NCBI RefSeq assembly: GCF_016862795.1
Contig: NZ_BONQ01000129.1
Span: 62,001-126,000 of the forward strand
Direction of reading: 5' to 3'
Source: Dactylosporangium siamense
Lineage (GTDB): Bacteria > Actinomycetota > Actinomycetes > Mycobacteriales > Micromonosporaceae
Length of the DNA stretch: 64,000 nt
The translations under genes were made by a program, and so were the position numbers. The notes under the pieces are model-generated. The model had not been told where the DNA came from. It searched no databases and saw only the letters and a list, made by a program, of their open reading frames with translations. Position 1 is the stretch's first letter. Each line of letters begins with the position of its first letter. This document shows, one piece after another, positions 8,060-16,161 of the stretch.

Positions 8060-9031
8060 GGCTCGAGTTCCGAGTATTGGGTCGGCTGGGTTGAGCTCGT
8101 CGAGCAAGGCGTTGGCGAGGCCGATCGTGCGGTCGGTGTCGTCGGCCAGTGCGAGGATGACGATGCTGGACCGTTGGTCGGGGATGCGGATGAGTTGGGC
8201 GCGCAGGCCGGGCCAGCCGCCGCCATGGCGGTAGATGCGGCGCCCGGCGTGGGTCCGGAGGCCGAGGCCCCACGCGTAGTCGAGGACGGTGCCGTCGTCG
8301 AGGGTGCCGGGTGTGTGCAGCAGTGTTGAGATGCCCAGTTCGTCGGCTTCGAGGGCCTGGTTCCAGCGGATCAGGTCGTGCGCGGTCGTCCAGATGCCGC
8401 CGTCGCCGAGGGACAGTGGCGCGGGCCGAGGGTCGGGCAGTGGTGCCGCCCCGGGCGGGTGCGGTGCGGGTCCGGGCCAGTATTGGCTACGGTTCATGCG
8501 CAGCGGCGCGAACACGTGCGCACGGGCGAACTCGGGCAGCGGCTGGCCGGCCGCGCGTTCGACCGCGGCTGCCAGGCAGACGTATCCGGCGTTGGAGTAC
8601 AGGTACTGACCGCCTGGGGTGCTGGGGGCGTCCACTGACCGGGCCAGTGCTCCGATGATGCCGGCGGTGGTGCGGTCGTGATCGGTGCGGATGAGCGTGT
8701 CGATGTGGTCGTCGGCAGGCAGCCCCGCGGTGTGGTGGACGAGGTGGCGCAGGTGGATTTCGTGCGCCCAGCCGGGCAGTTCGGGCAGCCATTGCGCGAG
8801 CGTGGATCGCATGTTCAGGCGGCCCTGGTTGACGAGCAGGGCGGCGCAGGCCGCGGTGATCTGTTTGGCCAGGGACGCGGCGTAGACGGGTGTCGAGGCA
8901 GTCAGCGTCGACCCTTGGGCTGAGAAGACCGGTGGTGCCCCACGCTGCTGGATGCCGACGACGATCGGTTGGTCGTCGGTGTAGCCAGCCTGCCTGATCA
9001 GCGTGGCTGTGCGGTGGCGGAGATTGGACAT
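8054..9031 (-). CDS. serine beta-lactamase / D-alanyl-D-alanine carboxypeptidase family hydrolase
   Basis: A 325-residue class C-type serine hydrolase. The catalytic motifs are complete: SLAK with S53 and K56, YSN at 145-147 and HGGG at 269-272. There is no signal peptide or lipobox, so it is predicted cytoplasmic. That fits an esterase or peptidase better than a true antibiotic-degrading lactamase. The stop lies inside the 50-bp repeat copy B, so the C-terminus (…PADPILGTRAD) may be a fusion product. It is 7 bp downstream of the SDR gene on the same strand and may be co-transcribed with it. Confidence 0.85.
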   Translation of the reverse strand: MSNLRHRTATLIRQAGYTDDQPIVVGIQQRGAPPVFSAQGSTLTASTPVYAASLAKQITAACAALLVNQGRLNMRSTLAQWLPELPGWAHEIHLRHLVHHTAGLPADDHIDTLIRTDHDRTTAGIIGALARSVDAPSTPGGQYLYSNAGYVCLAAAVERAAGQPLPEFARAHVFAPLRMNRSQYWPGPAPHPPGAAPLPDPRPAPLSLGDGGIWTTAHDLIRWNQALEADELGISTLLHTPGTLDDGTVLDYAWGLGLRTHAGRRIYRHGGGWPGLRAQLIRIPDQRSSIVILALADDTDRTIGLANALLDELNPADPILGTRAD

Positions 9032-9038
9032 CGAGCGG

Positions 9039-9794
9039 TCAGGCGGCTTCGACGTGGCCGAGGCCGCCGTCGACGGGGAGTTCCACCCCGGTGGTGAAGG
9101 TGGCGTCGAAGGCGAGGAACAGCACCGCGCGGGCCACCTCGTCGGTGGTGCCGTGCCGGCGCATCGGGGTGACCTCGTCGCCGATCTTCATCAGCGCCGC
9201 GCGTTGCTCGGCCGTGGCGTCAGCGATACCCATCGTGGGAGTGTCGATGAACCCCGGTGCGACGGTGTTGACCCGGATGCGGCGTGGCAGGAACTCCGCG
9301 GCCAGGACCTTGGCGAACGCTCGCACTGCGGCCTTGGTGCCCGAGTACACACTCATCGTCGGTGAACCGCGGCCGTTGGTGACGGCGGTGGTGAACACGA
9401 TCGACCCGCCGTCGCGGATCAGCGGGGCGAGGCGCTGGGCGGTGAAGAAGGCGCCCTTGACGTTCACGTCGAACATCCGGTCGTAGCCCGCCACGGTCAC
9501 GTCCTCGAACGGCTGCGCATCGGCGACACCGACGTTGACGAACAGGAGGTCCACCGCGGGAAACCGCTCGGCCACCAAGGTGCCAAGGGCGTCGATGTGT
9601 GCGGCGTCGGCGACATCCGACCGCACGACGTGTGCCGTCGCGCCGAGCTCCTCCGTGGCCTGCCGCACCGTCGTCTCGGAACGGCCGGTCAGCAGCACCT
9701 GCGCACCGCCGGCCACCAGATGATCCACCACCGCGCGGCCCATGCCGTGGGTGCCGCCGATGACGACGCAGTGCTTGCCGTTGAACGGGCGCAT
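9039..9794 (-). CDS. short-chain dehydrogenase/reductase (SDR)
   Basis: A classical SDR of 251 residues. It shows the Rossmann glycine motif (GGTHGMG, about residues 11-17) and an R in LLTGRSE consistent with NADP preference. The NVG motif stands in place of NNAG, and the catalytic triad is S (TAVTNGRG region), Y and K in YSGTKAA. It has the typical C-terminal PVDGGLGHV. Of two adjacent ATGs I prefer 9794, because AAGGAG then sits four bases upstream; 9797 would leave almost no spacing. It is divergent from a GlxA-like regulator at 9904, a common pairing that suggests repression by that regulator. The substrate is unknown. Confidence 0.88.
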   Translation of the reverse strand: MRPFNGKHCVVIGGTHGMGRAVVDHLVAGGAQVLLTGRSETTVRQATEELGATAHVVRSDVADAAHIDALGTLVAERFPAVDLLFVNVGVADAQPFEDVTVAGYDRMFDVNVKGAFFTAQRLAPLIRDGGSIVFTTAVTNGRGSPTMSVYSGTKAAVRAFAKVLAAEFLPRRIRVNTVAPGFIDTPTMGIADATAEQRAALMKIGDEVTPMRRHGTTDEVARAVLFLAFDATFTTGVELPVDGGLGHVEAA

Positions 9795-9903
9795 CATGCT
9801 CCTTGTGCCGAAGAGGGTGGTGTCATGCTGCCAAGCTGCGATACCCGCGCACGAGTGGCAGGACTGACCATGTCCGCAAAATTCGTGCCATACGATCGGA
9901 TGC

Positions 9904-10932
9904 ATGACTGGCCCATCTGTGGCGGTGGTCGTGGTGGACCACGCCGACCTGCACCCGTGGGACCTGTACGAGGTTGCCATCGCATCGGCGGTCTTCGGTG
10001 TGCCGCAGCCGGACCTGACCGACTCCTGGTACGAGCTGCGGCTCTGCCCCGGCAGCGACCGGCCGGCGCCGGCCGCGATCACCGCGCCGAGCGGGATCGA
10101 CCTGCGATCACCGCACCGCCTGTCGGACATCATGGGCGCGGACCTCGTCATCGTCACCGCCGTGCCGGAGGCCTGCGTCACCGGCGAGCAGGGTCTCGAC
10201 GGCGAGCTGCTGGACGCCCTCCGGCAGGCGAGCGCCGCCGGCAGCCGGATGATGTCGCTGTGCACCGGTGCGTTCGCCCTTGCCGCCGCGGGTCTGCTCG
10301 ACGGGCGCCGGGCCACCGCCCACTGGGCGCACACCGCGATCCTGGCGAGCCGGCACCCGGACGTGCAGGTCGACGACTCGGTGCTGTACGTCGACGACGG
10401 CCCGGTGCTCACCAGCGCCGGGATGACCGCCGGGCTGGACCTGTGCCTGCACGTGGTGCGTACCGACTACGGCGCACACGTGGCGAACCAGCTCGCCCGC
10501 CGTCTCGTGGTGCCGGCGCACCGGCCGGGGGACAGGTCGCAGTTCGTCGACGTCGCGGTGCCCGCCGCGGAGGACGACAGCGTCGGCACCGTCCTGCAGT
10601 GGGCAACCGCGCACCTCGACCGGCCGCACACCGTCGAGGCCCTCGCCCGTCGCGCGGGGCTCAGCCCGCGCACCTTCTTCCGCCGGGTCCAGGCCGCGAC
10701 CGGCACCACGCCACTGCAGTGGCTGCTGCACCAGCGCCTCGCCCACGCCCAGACGCTGCTGGAGGTGACGGACCTGCCGATCGACACCGTCAGCGAACAG
10801 AGCGGCCTCGGCTCGGCGGCGAACCTCCGCCGCCACTTCAGCCTCCACTTCGGAGTGCCGCCCCAGCACTACCGCCGCGACTTCTCGCTGCGGCTGGATT
10901 CGGCCCAGCCCCGCGCGGCCCGTTTCGAGTGA
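9904..10932 (+). CDS. GlxA-type AraC family transcriptional regulator
   Basis: A 342-residue regulator. Residues about 1-190 form a DJ-1/PfpI (class I glutamine-amidotransferase-like) domain including SLCTGAFALAAAG around the family cysteine. Residues about 225-325 hold two AraC helix-turn-helix motifs (TVEALARRAGLSPRTFFRR and the second helix pair ending FGVPPQHYRRDF). GlxA-type regulators usually control adjacent dehydrogenase or catabolic genes. The 109-bp gap to the divergent SDR is the obvious operator region. Confidence 0.9.
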   Translation: MTGPSVAVVVVDHADLHPWDLYEVAIASAVFGVPQPDLTDSWYELRLCPGSDRPAPAAITAPSGIDLRSPHRLSDIMGADLVIVTAVPEACVTGEQGLDGELLDALRQASAAGSRMMSLCTGAFALAAAGLLDGRRATAHWAHTAILASRHPDVQVDDSVLYVDDGPVLTSAGMTAGLDLCLHVVRTDYGAHVANQLARRLVVPAHRPGDRSQFVDVAVPAAEDDSVGTVLQWATAHLDRPHTVEALARRAGLSPRTFFRRVQAATGTTPLQWLLHQRLAHAQTLLEVTDLPIDTVSEQSGLGSAANLRRHFSLHFGVPPQHYRRDFSLRLDSAQPRAARFE

Positions 10933-10985
10933 CACAGCGGGGTATCCAATGCGCCTCAAGGCAGGCACCGACGTGTTGAGGAGGC

Positions 10986-12272
10986 ATGATGCGCCCGCTC
11001 CTGTTCCCGGATGACCAGCAGTTCTGGTTCGAGACGCTGCGCAGCCTCGGCCACACCGCATACGGCGGCGCGGACATCGGCGAGGTCGTGAGCACGGCCG
11101 AGGCCATCACCGCCGGCGACTACGACGGCTGGCACGACCGGTGGCTGGCCACCGCCGACCGGGTCGCGACCGTCGCCGACAAGGCCGCCGCGGCCGGGCA
11201 CCGGGTCAGCGCCCGCGACGCGCACCTGCGCGCCTCGAACTACTACCGGTCCGCCGAGTTCTTCCTGCACGGGCGGCCCGACGACCCGCGCATCCCGCAC
11301 GCCTACGACCGCAGCGTCGCCTGCTTCCACGCCGCGGCGGGCCTGTTCACGCCGGCGATCGAACCGGTCGAGATCCCCTATGAGGGCACGACGCTGCCCG
11401 GGTACTTCTACCACGGCCGCGGCAGTGGTACCGGCGAGCGCCGTGCCACGATCCTGATGTGCAACGGCTTCGACGGCACGGTCGAGGAGATGCACGTGTT
11501 CGGGGCCGCGGCCGCCGCCGAGCGCGGCTATCACGTGCTGAGCTTCGACGGTCCCGGGCAGCCGGGGCCGCGGCACCGGCAGGGGCTGGGTTTCCGGCCC
11601 GACTGGGAGCACGTGGTCGGTCCGGTCATCGACTACGCACTGACCAGGGTCGACGTCGACCCGATGCACATCGCGCTGCTCGGCGTCAGTATGGGCGGAG
11701 AGCTCATGCCGAGGGCCGCCGCGTTCGAGCCCCGCGTCAACGCCCTCATCGCGCTCGACGGCGTGTACGACCTCGGCGACTTCGTCACCGCGGAAATCAC
11801 CGCCGAGATCACCGCCGAGATCACCGCCGAAAAAGCCGCCGAAAAAGCCGCCGAGGTCCCCGGCGGCCGCGCCGACCTCGACCCACGGCTGCGGGCGGCG
11901 TCGGACCCGGACCTCGACGGCGTGATCGCCGGGCTGATGGCCGATAACCCGACCGTCAGATGGATGATGGAGCAGGGCATGTGGGCCTGCAACGCGCCGA
12001 CGCCACGGGCGTTCTGTGCCGGCTTCCTCGACTACCACCTGCGGGACGGCACCGCCGAGGAGATCGCCTGCCCGACGCTGGTGTGCTCCGCCGAGGAGGA
12101 CCTGTTCTTCAGCGGTCAGCCCGAGCGCCTCTTCGAACACCTCACCTGCAAGAAGACGCTGCTCGCCTTCACCAACGCCGAAGGCGCGGCGGCGCACTGC
12201 CAGTCGGGCGCGCAGCGGCTGGCGTTCGCCCGGATCTACGACTGGCTCGACGAGGTCTTCGGCCGGCGGTGA
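10986..12272 (+). CDS. alpha/beta hydrolase of the 2,6-dihydropseudooxynicotine hydrolase-like type
   Basis: A 428-residue two-part hydrolase: a helical N-terminal cap (about 1-130) and an alpha/beta hydrolase core. The core shows the oxyanion segment LMCNGFDG, nucleophile GVSMGG, an acid in CSAEEDLFF and a C-terminal His in AAHCQSG. This layout matches the C-C or amide-bond hydrolases of the DHPON/FrsA-like group. The start is supported by GAGGAGGC just upstream. A five-unit 12-bp repeat (11793-11852) inserts a Glu/Ile/Thr/Ala/Lys helix-like segment (residues about 270-289) soon after the nucleophile strand. It may share a transcript with the GlxA-like gene 53 bp upstream. Confidence 0.8.
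   Translation: MMRPLLFPDDQQFWFETLRSLGHTAYGGADIGEVVSTAEAITAGDYDGWHDRWLATADRVATVADKAAAAGHRVSARDAHLRASNYYRSAEFFLHGRPDDPRIPHAYDRSVACFHAAAGLFTPAIEPVEIPYEGTTLPGYFYHGRGSGTGERRATILMCNGFDGTVEEMHVFGAAAAAERGYHVLSFDGPGQPGPRHRQGLGFRPDWEHVVGPVIDYALTRVDVDPMHIALLGVSMGGELMPRAAAFEPRVNALIALDGVYDLGDFVTAEITAEITAEITAEKAAEKAAEVPGGRADLDPRLRAASDPDLDGVIAGLMADNPTVRWMMEQGMWACNAPTPRAFCAGFLDYHLRDGTAEEIACPTLVCSAEEDLFFSGQPERLFEHLTCKKTLLAFTNAEGAAAHCQSGAQRLAFARIYDWLDEVFGRR
11793..11852 (+). repeat. in-frame 12-bp tandem repeat, five units
   Basis: Units are GAAATCACCGCC, GAGATCACCGCC twice and GAAAAAGCCGCC twice, encoding EITA/EITA/EITA/EKAA/EKAA. The A-rich codons stand out against the surrounding GC-rich sequence, and the period keeps the frame. 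Confidence 0.9.
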
Positions 12273-12346
12273 CGCGAGCGACGGACCGGCTCCGGCGCAC
12301 CGTCGGCAAGGATTGTCCTAGGAAGCTCTGGACGCGGTGTGGGTTC

Positions 12347-12754
12347 TCACAGCTGGTTGGCGGCGGCGTACTGCTCCTCCGGCAGCGGCTCGAGCCATGT
12401 CGTCGGGTCGCCGCCGTCGGGTTTCGCCTCGAGCATGGCGAGGTGGCTCATGAACGTGTCGGCGGCCGCGCCGTGCCAGTGGTCCTCGTCGGGCGGGCAG
12501 ACGACGGTGTCGCCGGCGCGGATGCGCAGCACGGTGCCGTCGCGGGTGCCGACCAGCCCGACGCCCTCGGTGACGTGCAGGGTCTGACCGACGGCGTGGG
12601 AGTGCCAGTTGGTGCGGGCGCCCGGCGTGAAGCGGACCAGCGCGACGGTCATCCGGGACGGTCCCGTCCCGGCAACGATCGGCGTCATGTACACGTCCCC
12701 GGTGAAGCGCGTGGCGGGTGTCTTCACGGTGGCGGCAACGGGTTGCAGTCGCAT
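12347..12754 (-). CDS. cupin-domain protein
   Basis: A 135-residue single-domain cupin. Motif 1 has H-x-H (NWHSHAVGQTLHVTEG) and motif 2 is PPDEDHWHGAA, so a metal site is likely. I prefer ATG 12754, with AAGGAG six bases upstream. A GTG at 12769 would instead overlap the stop of the upstream dehydrogenase by four bases. It is the last gene of a three-gene operon with an alcohol dehydrogenase and a carboxymuconolactone-decarboxylase-family protein, a set often seen together under XRE or LysR control. The reaction is unknown. Confidence 0.87.
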   Translation of the reverse strand: MRLQPVAATVKTPATRFTGDVYMTPIVAGTGPSRMTVALVRFTPGARTNWHSHAVGQTLHVTEGVGLVGTRDGTVLRIRAGDTVVCPPDEDHWHGAAADTFMSHLAMLEAKPDGGDPTTWLEPLPEEQYAAANQL

Positions 12755-12765
12755 GGTGGGCTCCT

Positions 12766-13788
12766 TCACGGTCGCAGCAGGGTCTTGACGGCGCGACGCT
12801 CGTCCATTGCCGTGTATCCCTCGGCAACCCGGTCGAGGGGGAGGGTGAGGTCGAAGACCCGGCCCGGGTCGATGGTCCGGCTGGTGATGAGGTCGATGAG
12901 CTCGGGCAGGAACCGGCGCACCGGTGCCGGGCCGCCGTGCAGGTGCACGTGGGAGAAGAACAGCTCGCTGCCGGGCAGTTCGACGCCGTGGGCGACGCCG
13001 ACGTAGCCGACGTGCCCGCCGGGGCGGGTGGAGCGGATCGCCTGCAGCATCGACTCCTGGGTGCCGACGGCTTCGATGACGCTGTGGGCGCCGAGGCCGC
13101 CGGTCAGGTCCTTGACGCGGGCCACCCCGTCGTCGCCGCGTTCGGTGACGATGTCGGTGGCGCCGTAGTCCAGGGCGAGTTTCTGCCGGTCAGTGTGGCG
13201 GCTCATGGCGATGATCCGCTCGGCCCCGAAGTGCCTGGCGGCCAGGACGGCGAGCAGCCCGACCGCGCCGTCACCGACGACGGCGACGGTCTTGCCCGGC
13301 TGCACCTGGGCGGCGACGGCGCCGAACCAGCCGGTGCCGAGCACGTCCGACGCGGCGAGCAGGCCCGGCACGAGGTCGTCGGAGGGCAGCTCCGGCGTGG
13401 CGACCAGGGTGCCGTCGGCGAGCGGGATCCGCAGCAGCTCCGCCTGAGCGCCCCCGGCGCCGACCGGCTCGCGGTGGATGCAGCTGCTCTGGTATCCGGC
13501 GCGGCAGATCTCGCAGGTGTTGTCGGAGGCGAAGAACGAGCCGACGACGAACTGCCCGGGCCGGATCTGCCGCACGTCGCCGCCGACCGCCTCGACGACG
13601 CCGACGTACTCATGGCCCATCGGGGACGGCTGTTTGACCGGTTCGATGCCACGGTACGGCCACAGGTCCGAGCCGCACACGCAGGTCGCGGTGATCCGGA
13701 TGATGGCGTCCGTGGGTGCGGTGATCGTCGGGTCGGGACGGTCCTCGAGCCGGACGTCGCCGGGGGCGTGCAGGATGGTGCCGCGCAT
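12766..13788 (-). CDS. zinc-dependent alcohol dehydrogenase (MDR family)
   Basis: A 340-residue medium-chain dehydrogenase. Catalytic zinc ligands appear in CVCGSDLW and GHEYVGVVEAV. A lobe of structural-zinc type is partly present (CEICRAGYQSSC). The NAD(P)-binding motif is GDGAVG in VAVVGDGAVGLLAVL. The start at 13788 shares one base with the stop of the upstream gene, so the two are coupled. It oxidises or reduces an unidentified alcohol/aldehyde, with the cupin and CMD proteins as operon partners. Confidence 0.9.
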   Translation of the reverse strand: MRGTILHAPGDVRLEDRPDPTITAPTDAIIRITATCVCGSDLWPYRGIEPVKQPSPMGHEYVGVVEAVGGDVRQIRPGQFVVGSFFASDNTCEICRAGYQSSCIHREPVGAGGAQAELLRIPLADGTLVATPELPSDDLVPGLLAASDVLGTGWFGAVAAQVQPGKTVAVVGDGAVGLLAVLAARHFGAERIIAMSRHTDRQKLALDYGATDIVTERGDDGVARVKDLTGGLGAHSVIEAVGTQESMLQAIRSTRPGGHVGYVGVAHGVELPGSELFFSHVHLHGGPAPVRRFLPELIDLITSRTIDPGRVFDLTLPLDRVAEGYTAMDERRAVKTLLRP

Positions 13789-14117
13789 CAGTGGTCTCCT
13801 CGGAACAGCTGTTTGGCGACGGTCATCGCCGACACGGCCTTGGGCCAGCCGGCGTAGAACGCCAGATGGGTGATGACTTCGACGAGTTCGGTCTCGGTGA
13901 GGCCGTTGTCGCGGGCCCGGGCGAGGTGGAACGGCAGCTGCTCGGTGGCGCCGCTGGTGAGCAGGCTCGCGACGGTGATGAGGCTGCGGTCGCGCGGGGA
14001 CAGCTCGGGGCGCTGCCAGACCTGCCCGAACACGACGTTGTCGGTGAGGTCGACGAAGGCCGGGGCGAAGTCGCCGAACATGCGGTGCGGCCCGGACGGC
14101 TCGGATTGCTCGCTCAT
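13788..14117 (-). CDS. carboxymuconolactone decarboxylase family protein
   Basis: A 109-residue CMD/AhpD-fold protein: FGQVWQRPELSPRDRSLITVASL, then QLPFHLARARDNGLTETELVEVITHLAFYAGWPKA. The AhpD CxxC pair is absent, so the decarboxylase-like rather than the peroxidase-type branch is likely. ATG 14117 (MSEQSE) follows GGATGGG at good spacing; a start at 14126 is possible. It is the first gene of the operon that continues with the dehydrogenase and cupin. It is divergent from the XRE regulator at 14220. Confidence 0.88.
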   Translation of the reverse strand: MSEQSEPSGPHRMFGDFAPAFVDLTDNVVFGQVWQRPELSPRDRSLITVASLLTSGATEQLPFHLARARDNGLTETELVEVITHLAFYAGWPKAVSAMTVAKQLFRGDH

Positions 14118-14156
14118 GACACCCATCCAACCGCCGGCTCACGACGGGCGGGAGGG

Positions 14157-14174
14157 ATTACCGAAGGTGGTAAT
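14157..14174. promoter_or_regulatory. probable XRE regulator operator ATTACC-N6-GGTAAT
   Basis: A perfect 6-bp inverted repeat (ATTACC ... GGTAAT, 6-bp spacer) sits in the 102-bp gap between the divergent CMD operon and the XRE regulator gene. The position suits a site from which the regulator represses both directions. Binding is inferred. Confidence 0.6.
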
Positions 14175-14219
14175 GCCAGGACCCCTCTCGCCCGTGGCGG
14201 CACCCGTAGCGTGGGACGC

Positions 14220-15074
14220 ATGGACAACCGCGACGAGGTGCGCGACTTCCTGGCCACCCGCCGCGCCAGGATCACCCCCGAGCAGGCCGGGCTGCCGCAG
14301 TACGGCGGTAGCCGCCGCGTTCCCGGCCTGCGGCGGGCCGAGGTCGCGCTGCTGGCCGGGGTCAGCCCCGACTACTACGTCCGCCTCGAACGCGGCAATC
14401 TCGCCGGCGTCTCCGACAGCGTCCTGGAAGCCGTCGGCCGGGCGCTGCGGCTCGATGAGGCCGAACGCGCCCACCTGCACGACCTCGCCCGCGCCGCGAA
14501 CACCGGACCACGCAGCCGCCGGTCACCGAAGCAGCAGGTGCGTCCCGGCACCCTGCACCTGCTGCACGCGATGACCGACGCCCCGGCGTTCGTCCGCAAC
14601 GGTCGCCTCGACGTCCTCGCCGCCAACGGGCTCGCCGAGGCGCTGTACGCCCCGGCGTTCGACACCCCGACCCGGCCGGTGAACCTGGCCCGGTTCTGCT
14701 TTCTCGACCCCCGCGCGGAGGACTTCTACCCGGACTGGAGCGAGGCGGCGAACACGACCGTCGCGCTGCTGCGGACCGAGGCCGGCCGTGACCCGTACGA
14801 CAAGGGTCTCACCGATCTGGTGGGTGAGCTCGTCACCCGCAGCGACGACTTCCGCACCCGCTGGGCGGCGCACAACGTCCGCCTGCACCACACCGGCGTG
14901 AAACGCTTCCACCATCCCGTCGTCGGGACCGTCGAGCTCGGCTTCGAGGCGATGCCGATGCCGGCCGACCCGGGGCTCACCCTCACCGCGTACAGCGCCG
15001 CCGCGGGCACACCCGCGGCCGACGCGCTCCGGTTGCTGGCCAGCTGGGCCGCGCCCGCCGGTCACCACCGGTAG
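14220..15074 (+). CDS. XRE family regulator with MmyB-like ligand-binding domain
   Basis: A 284-residue regulator starting MDNRDEVRDFLATRRARITP. The N-terminal helix-turn-helix (residues about 10-80) has the typical RVPGLRREEVA-like segment (here RVPGLRRAEVALLAGVS) and YYVRLERGN. The rest matches the MmyB-like ligand-binding domain (…VLAANGLAEALYAP…, FHHPVVGTVELGFE). Such regulators usually repress adjacent oxidoreductase genes. The divergent CMD/ADH/cupin operon and the shared dyad at 14157-14174 fit that. It ends 3 bp from the convergent methyltransferase gene. Confidence 0.92.
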   Translation: MDNRDEVRDFLATRRARITPEQAGLPQYGGSRRVPGLRRAEVALLAGVSPDYYVRLERGNLAGVSDSVLEAVGRALRLDEAERAHLHDLARAANTGPRSRRSPKQQVRPGTLHLLHAMTDAPAFVRNGRLDVLAANGLAEALYAPAFDTPTRPVNLARFCFLDPRAEDFYPDWSEAANTTVALLRTEAGRDPYDKGLTDLVGELVTRSDDFRTRWAAHNVRLHHTGVKRFHHPVVGTVELGFEAMPMPADPGLTLTAYSAAAGTPAADALRLLASWAAPAGHHR

Positions 15075-15077
15075 TCC

Positions 15078-15887
15078 TCAGGAGAGCTGCCCCACTCCGG
15101 CGACGGTCATCAGCGACGCGATGCCGTGGTCGGTGGGGTCGCCGTCGTCGGGGCGCCAGGCGTCGGCGTAGGTGACGCCCGGCTCCACCAGGTCGAAGCC
15201 GGTGAAGAACCGCTCCACGTCCGGCTGGGCGCGCAGGACGAGCTGGTTGTCGGTGCGGTTGTACTGGGCCTGCGCGTCCGACGCCGGCGCCGGCATGCCC
15301 GGTGGCATGGTGGCGTGCGACACCGCGATGAAGCTCCCGGGCGCGAGCCGCGCGCGGTATCCGTCCACCACGCCGTAGGGGTCGTCGCCGTCGGGGAGGT
15401 TGTGCAGCACCGCCACCATCAGCAGGCCCACCGGCCGGGTCAGGTCGATCACCGCGGCCAGGCCGGGGTCGGCGAGCACCGCGTCGTGATCGCGGAGATC
15501 GGCGTGCACCGCGGCGGCCCGCGCGTCACCCGAGAGGATCTGTTCGTTGTACGCCGCGACGACCGGGTCGTTGTCGACATAGGCGACGGTGCATTCGGGA
15601 TCGAGCTGCCAGGCGATCTCGTGGACGGCGCCGACCGCGGCGATCCCGGCGCCGAGGTCGATGAACTGGCGGATGCCGGACCTGATGAGGAACTGCACGG
15701 CGCGGCGCAGGAACGCGCGGTTGAGCTGGCCGGCGACACGGACCGCCGGCATGGCCGCGATGGCCTGCTCGGCGACGGCCCGGTCCACGGCGAAGTTGTG
15801 GGAGCCGCCGAGCATGTAGTTGTAGACCCGCGCCGCGCTCGGTGTCTCGGATCCGGTTCGGGCCGGTGCCCAGGCAGGCGTTTCCAT
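15078..15887 (-). CDS. SAM-dependent methyltransferase, DUF574 type
   Basis: A 269-residue actinomycete-specific methyltransferase-like protein (Methyltransf_19/DUF574). The N-terminus has the family signature ARVYNYMLGGSHNFAVDR. The SAM-binding motif is QFIDLGAGIAAVGAVHE, followed by the acidic VAYVDNDPVV and a later LLMVAVLHNLPD. I chose the start at 15887 because GGAGGACC precedes it at good spacing; a longer frame to 15956 lacks a site. The substrates of this family are largely unknown. It is single, and convergent with the XRE gene. Confidence 0.9.
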   Translation of the reverse strand: METPAWAPARTGSETPSAARVYNYMLGGSHNFAVDRAVAEQAIAAMPAVRVAGQLNRAFLRRAVQFLIRSGIRQFIDLGAGIAAVGAVHEIAWQLDPECTVAYVDNDPVVAAYNEQILSGDARAAAVHADLRDHDAVLADPGLAAVIDLTRPVGLLMVAVLHNLPDGDDPYGVVDGYRARLAPGSFIAVSHATMPPGMPAPASDAQAQYNRTDNQLVLRAQPDVERFFTGFDLVEPGVTYADAWRPDDGDPTDHGIASLMTVAGVGQLS

Positions 15888-16161
15888 GCGACGGTCCTCC
15901 GTGGCGGGTCGGACAAGCTCGGATTGATGTCCGACACTACGCCCGGTGCGCCGCACTGCGCTGCCCGCGTCCTGTACCGCACCGGTTGTCGACCGGAGGT
16001 TCCACCCGCGACCGCGCCGCCGACGTCGTGCGCCGCACCGGCACGCCTGCTGAGCAGCGCGAGCGGGTGAAAGCGCTGGGGAAGTTGCCGGCTGTCGGCT
16101 GGACTGCCGCGCTGTCGGGGAAGGCGGCGACGTCTCGGTGCAACGCTGAAAGAGGTGAGTC

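Noticed and set aside
9597-10979. 460-codon plus-strand frame
   Set aside because: It overlaps the SDR and GlxA genes in other frames; those have complete motifs and good starts.
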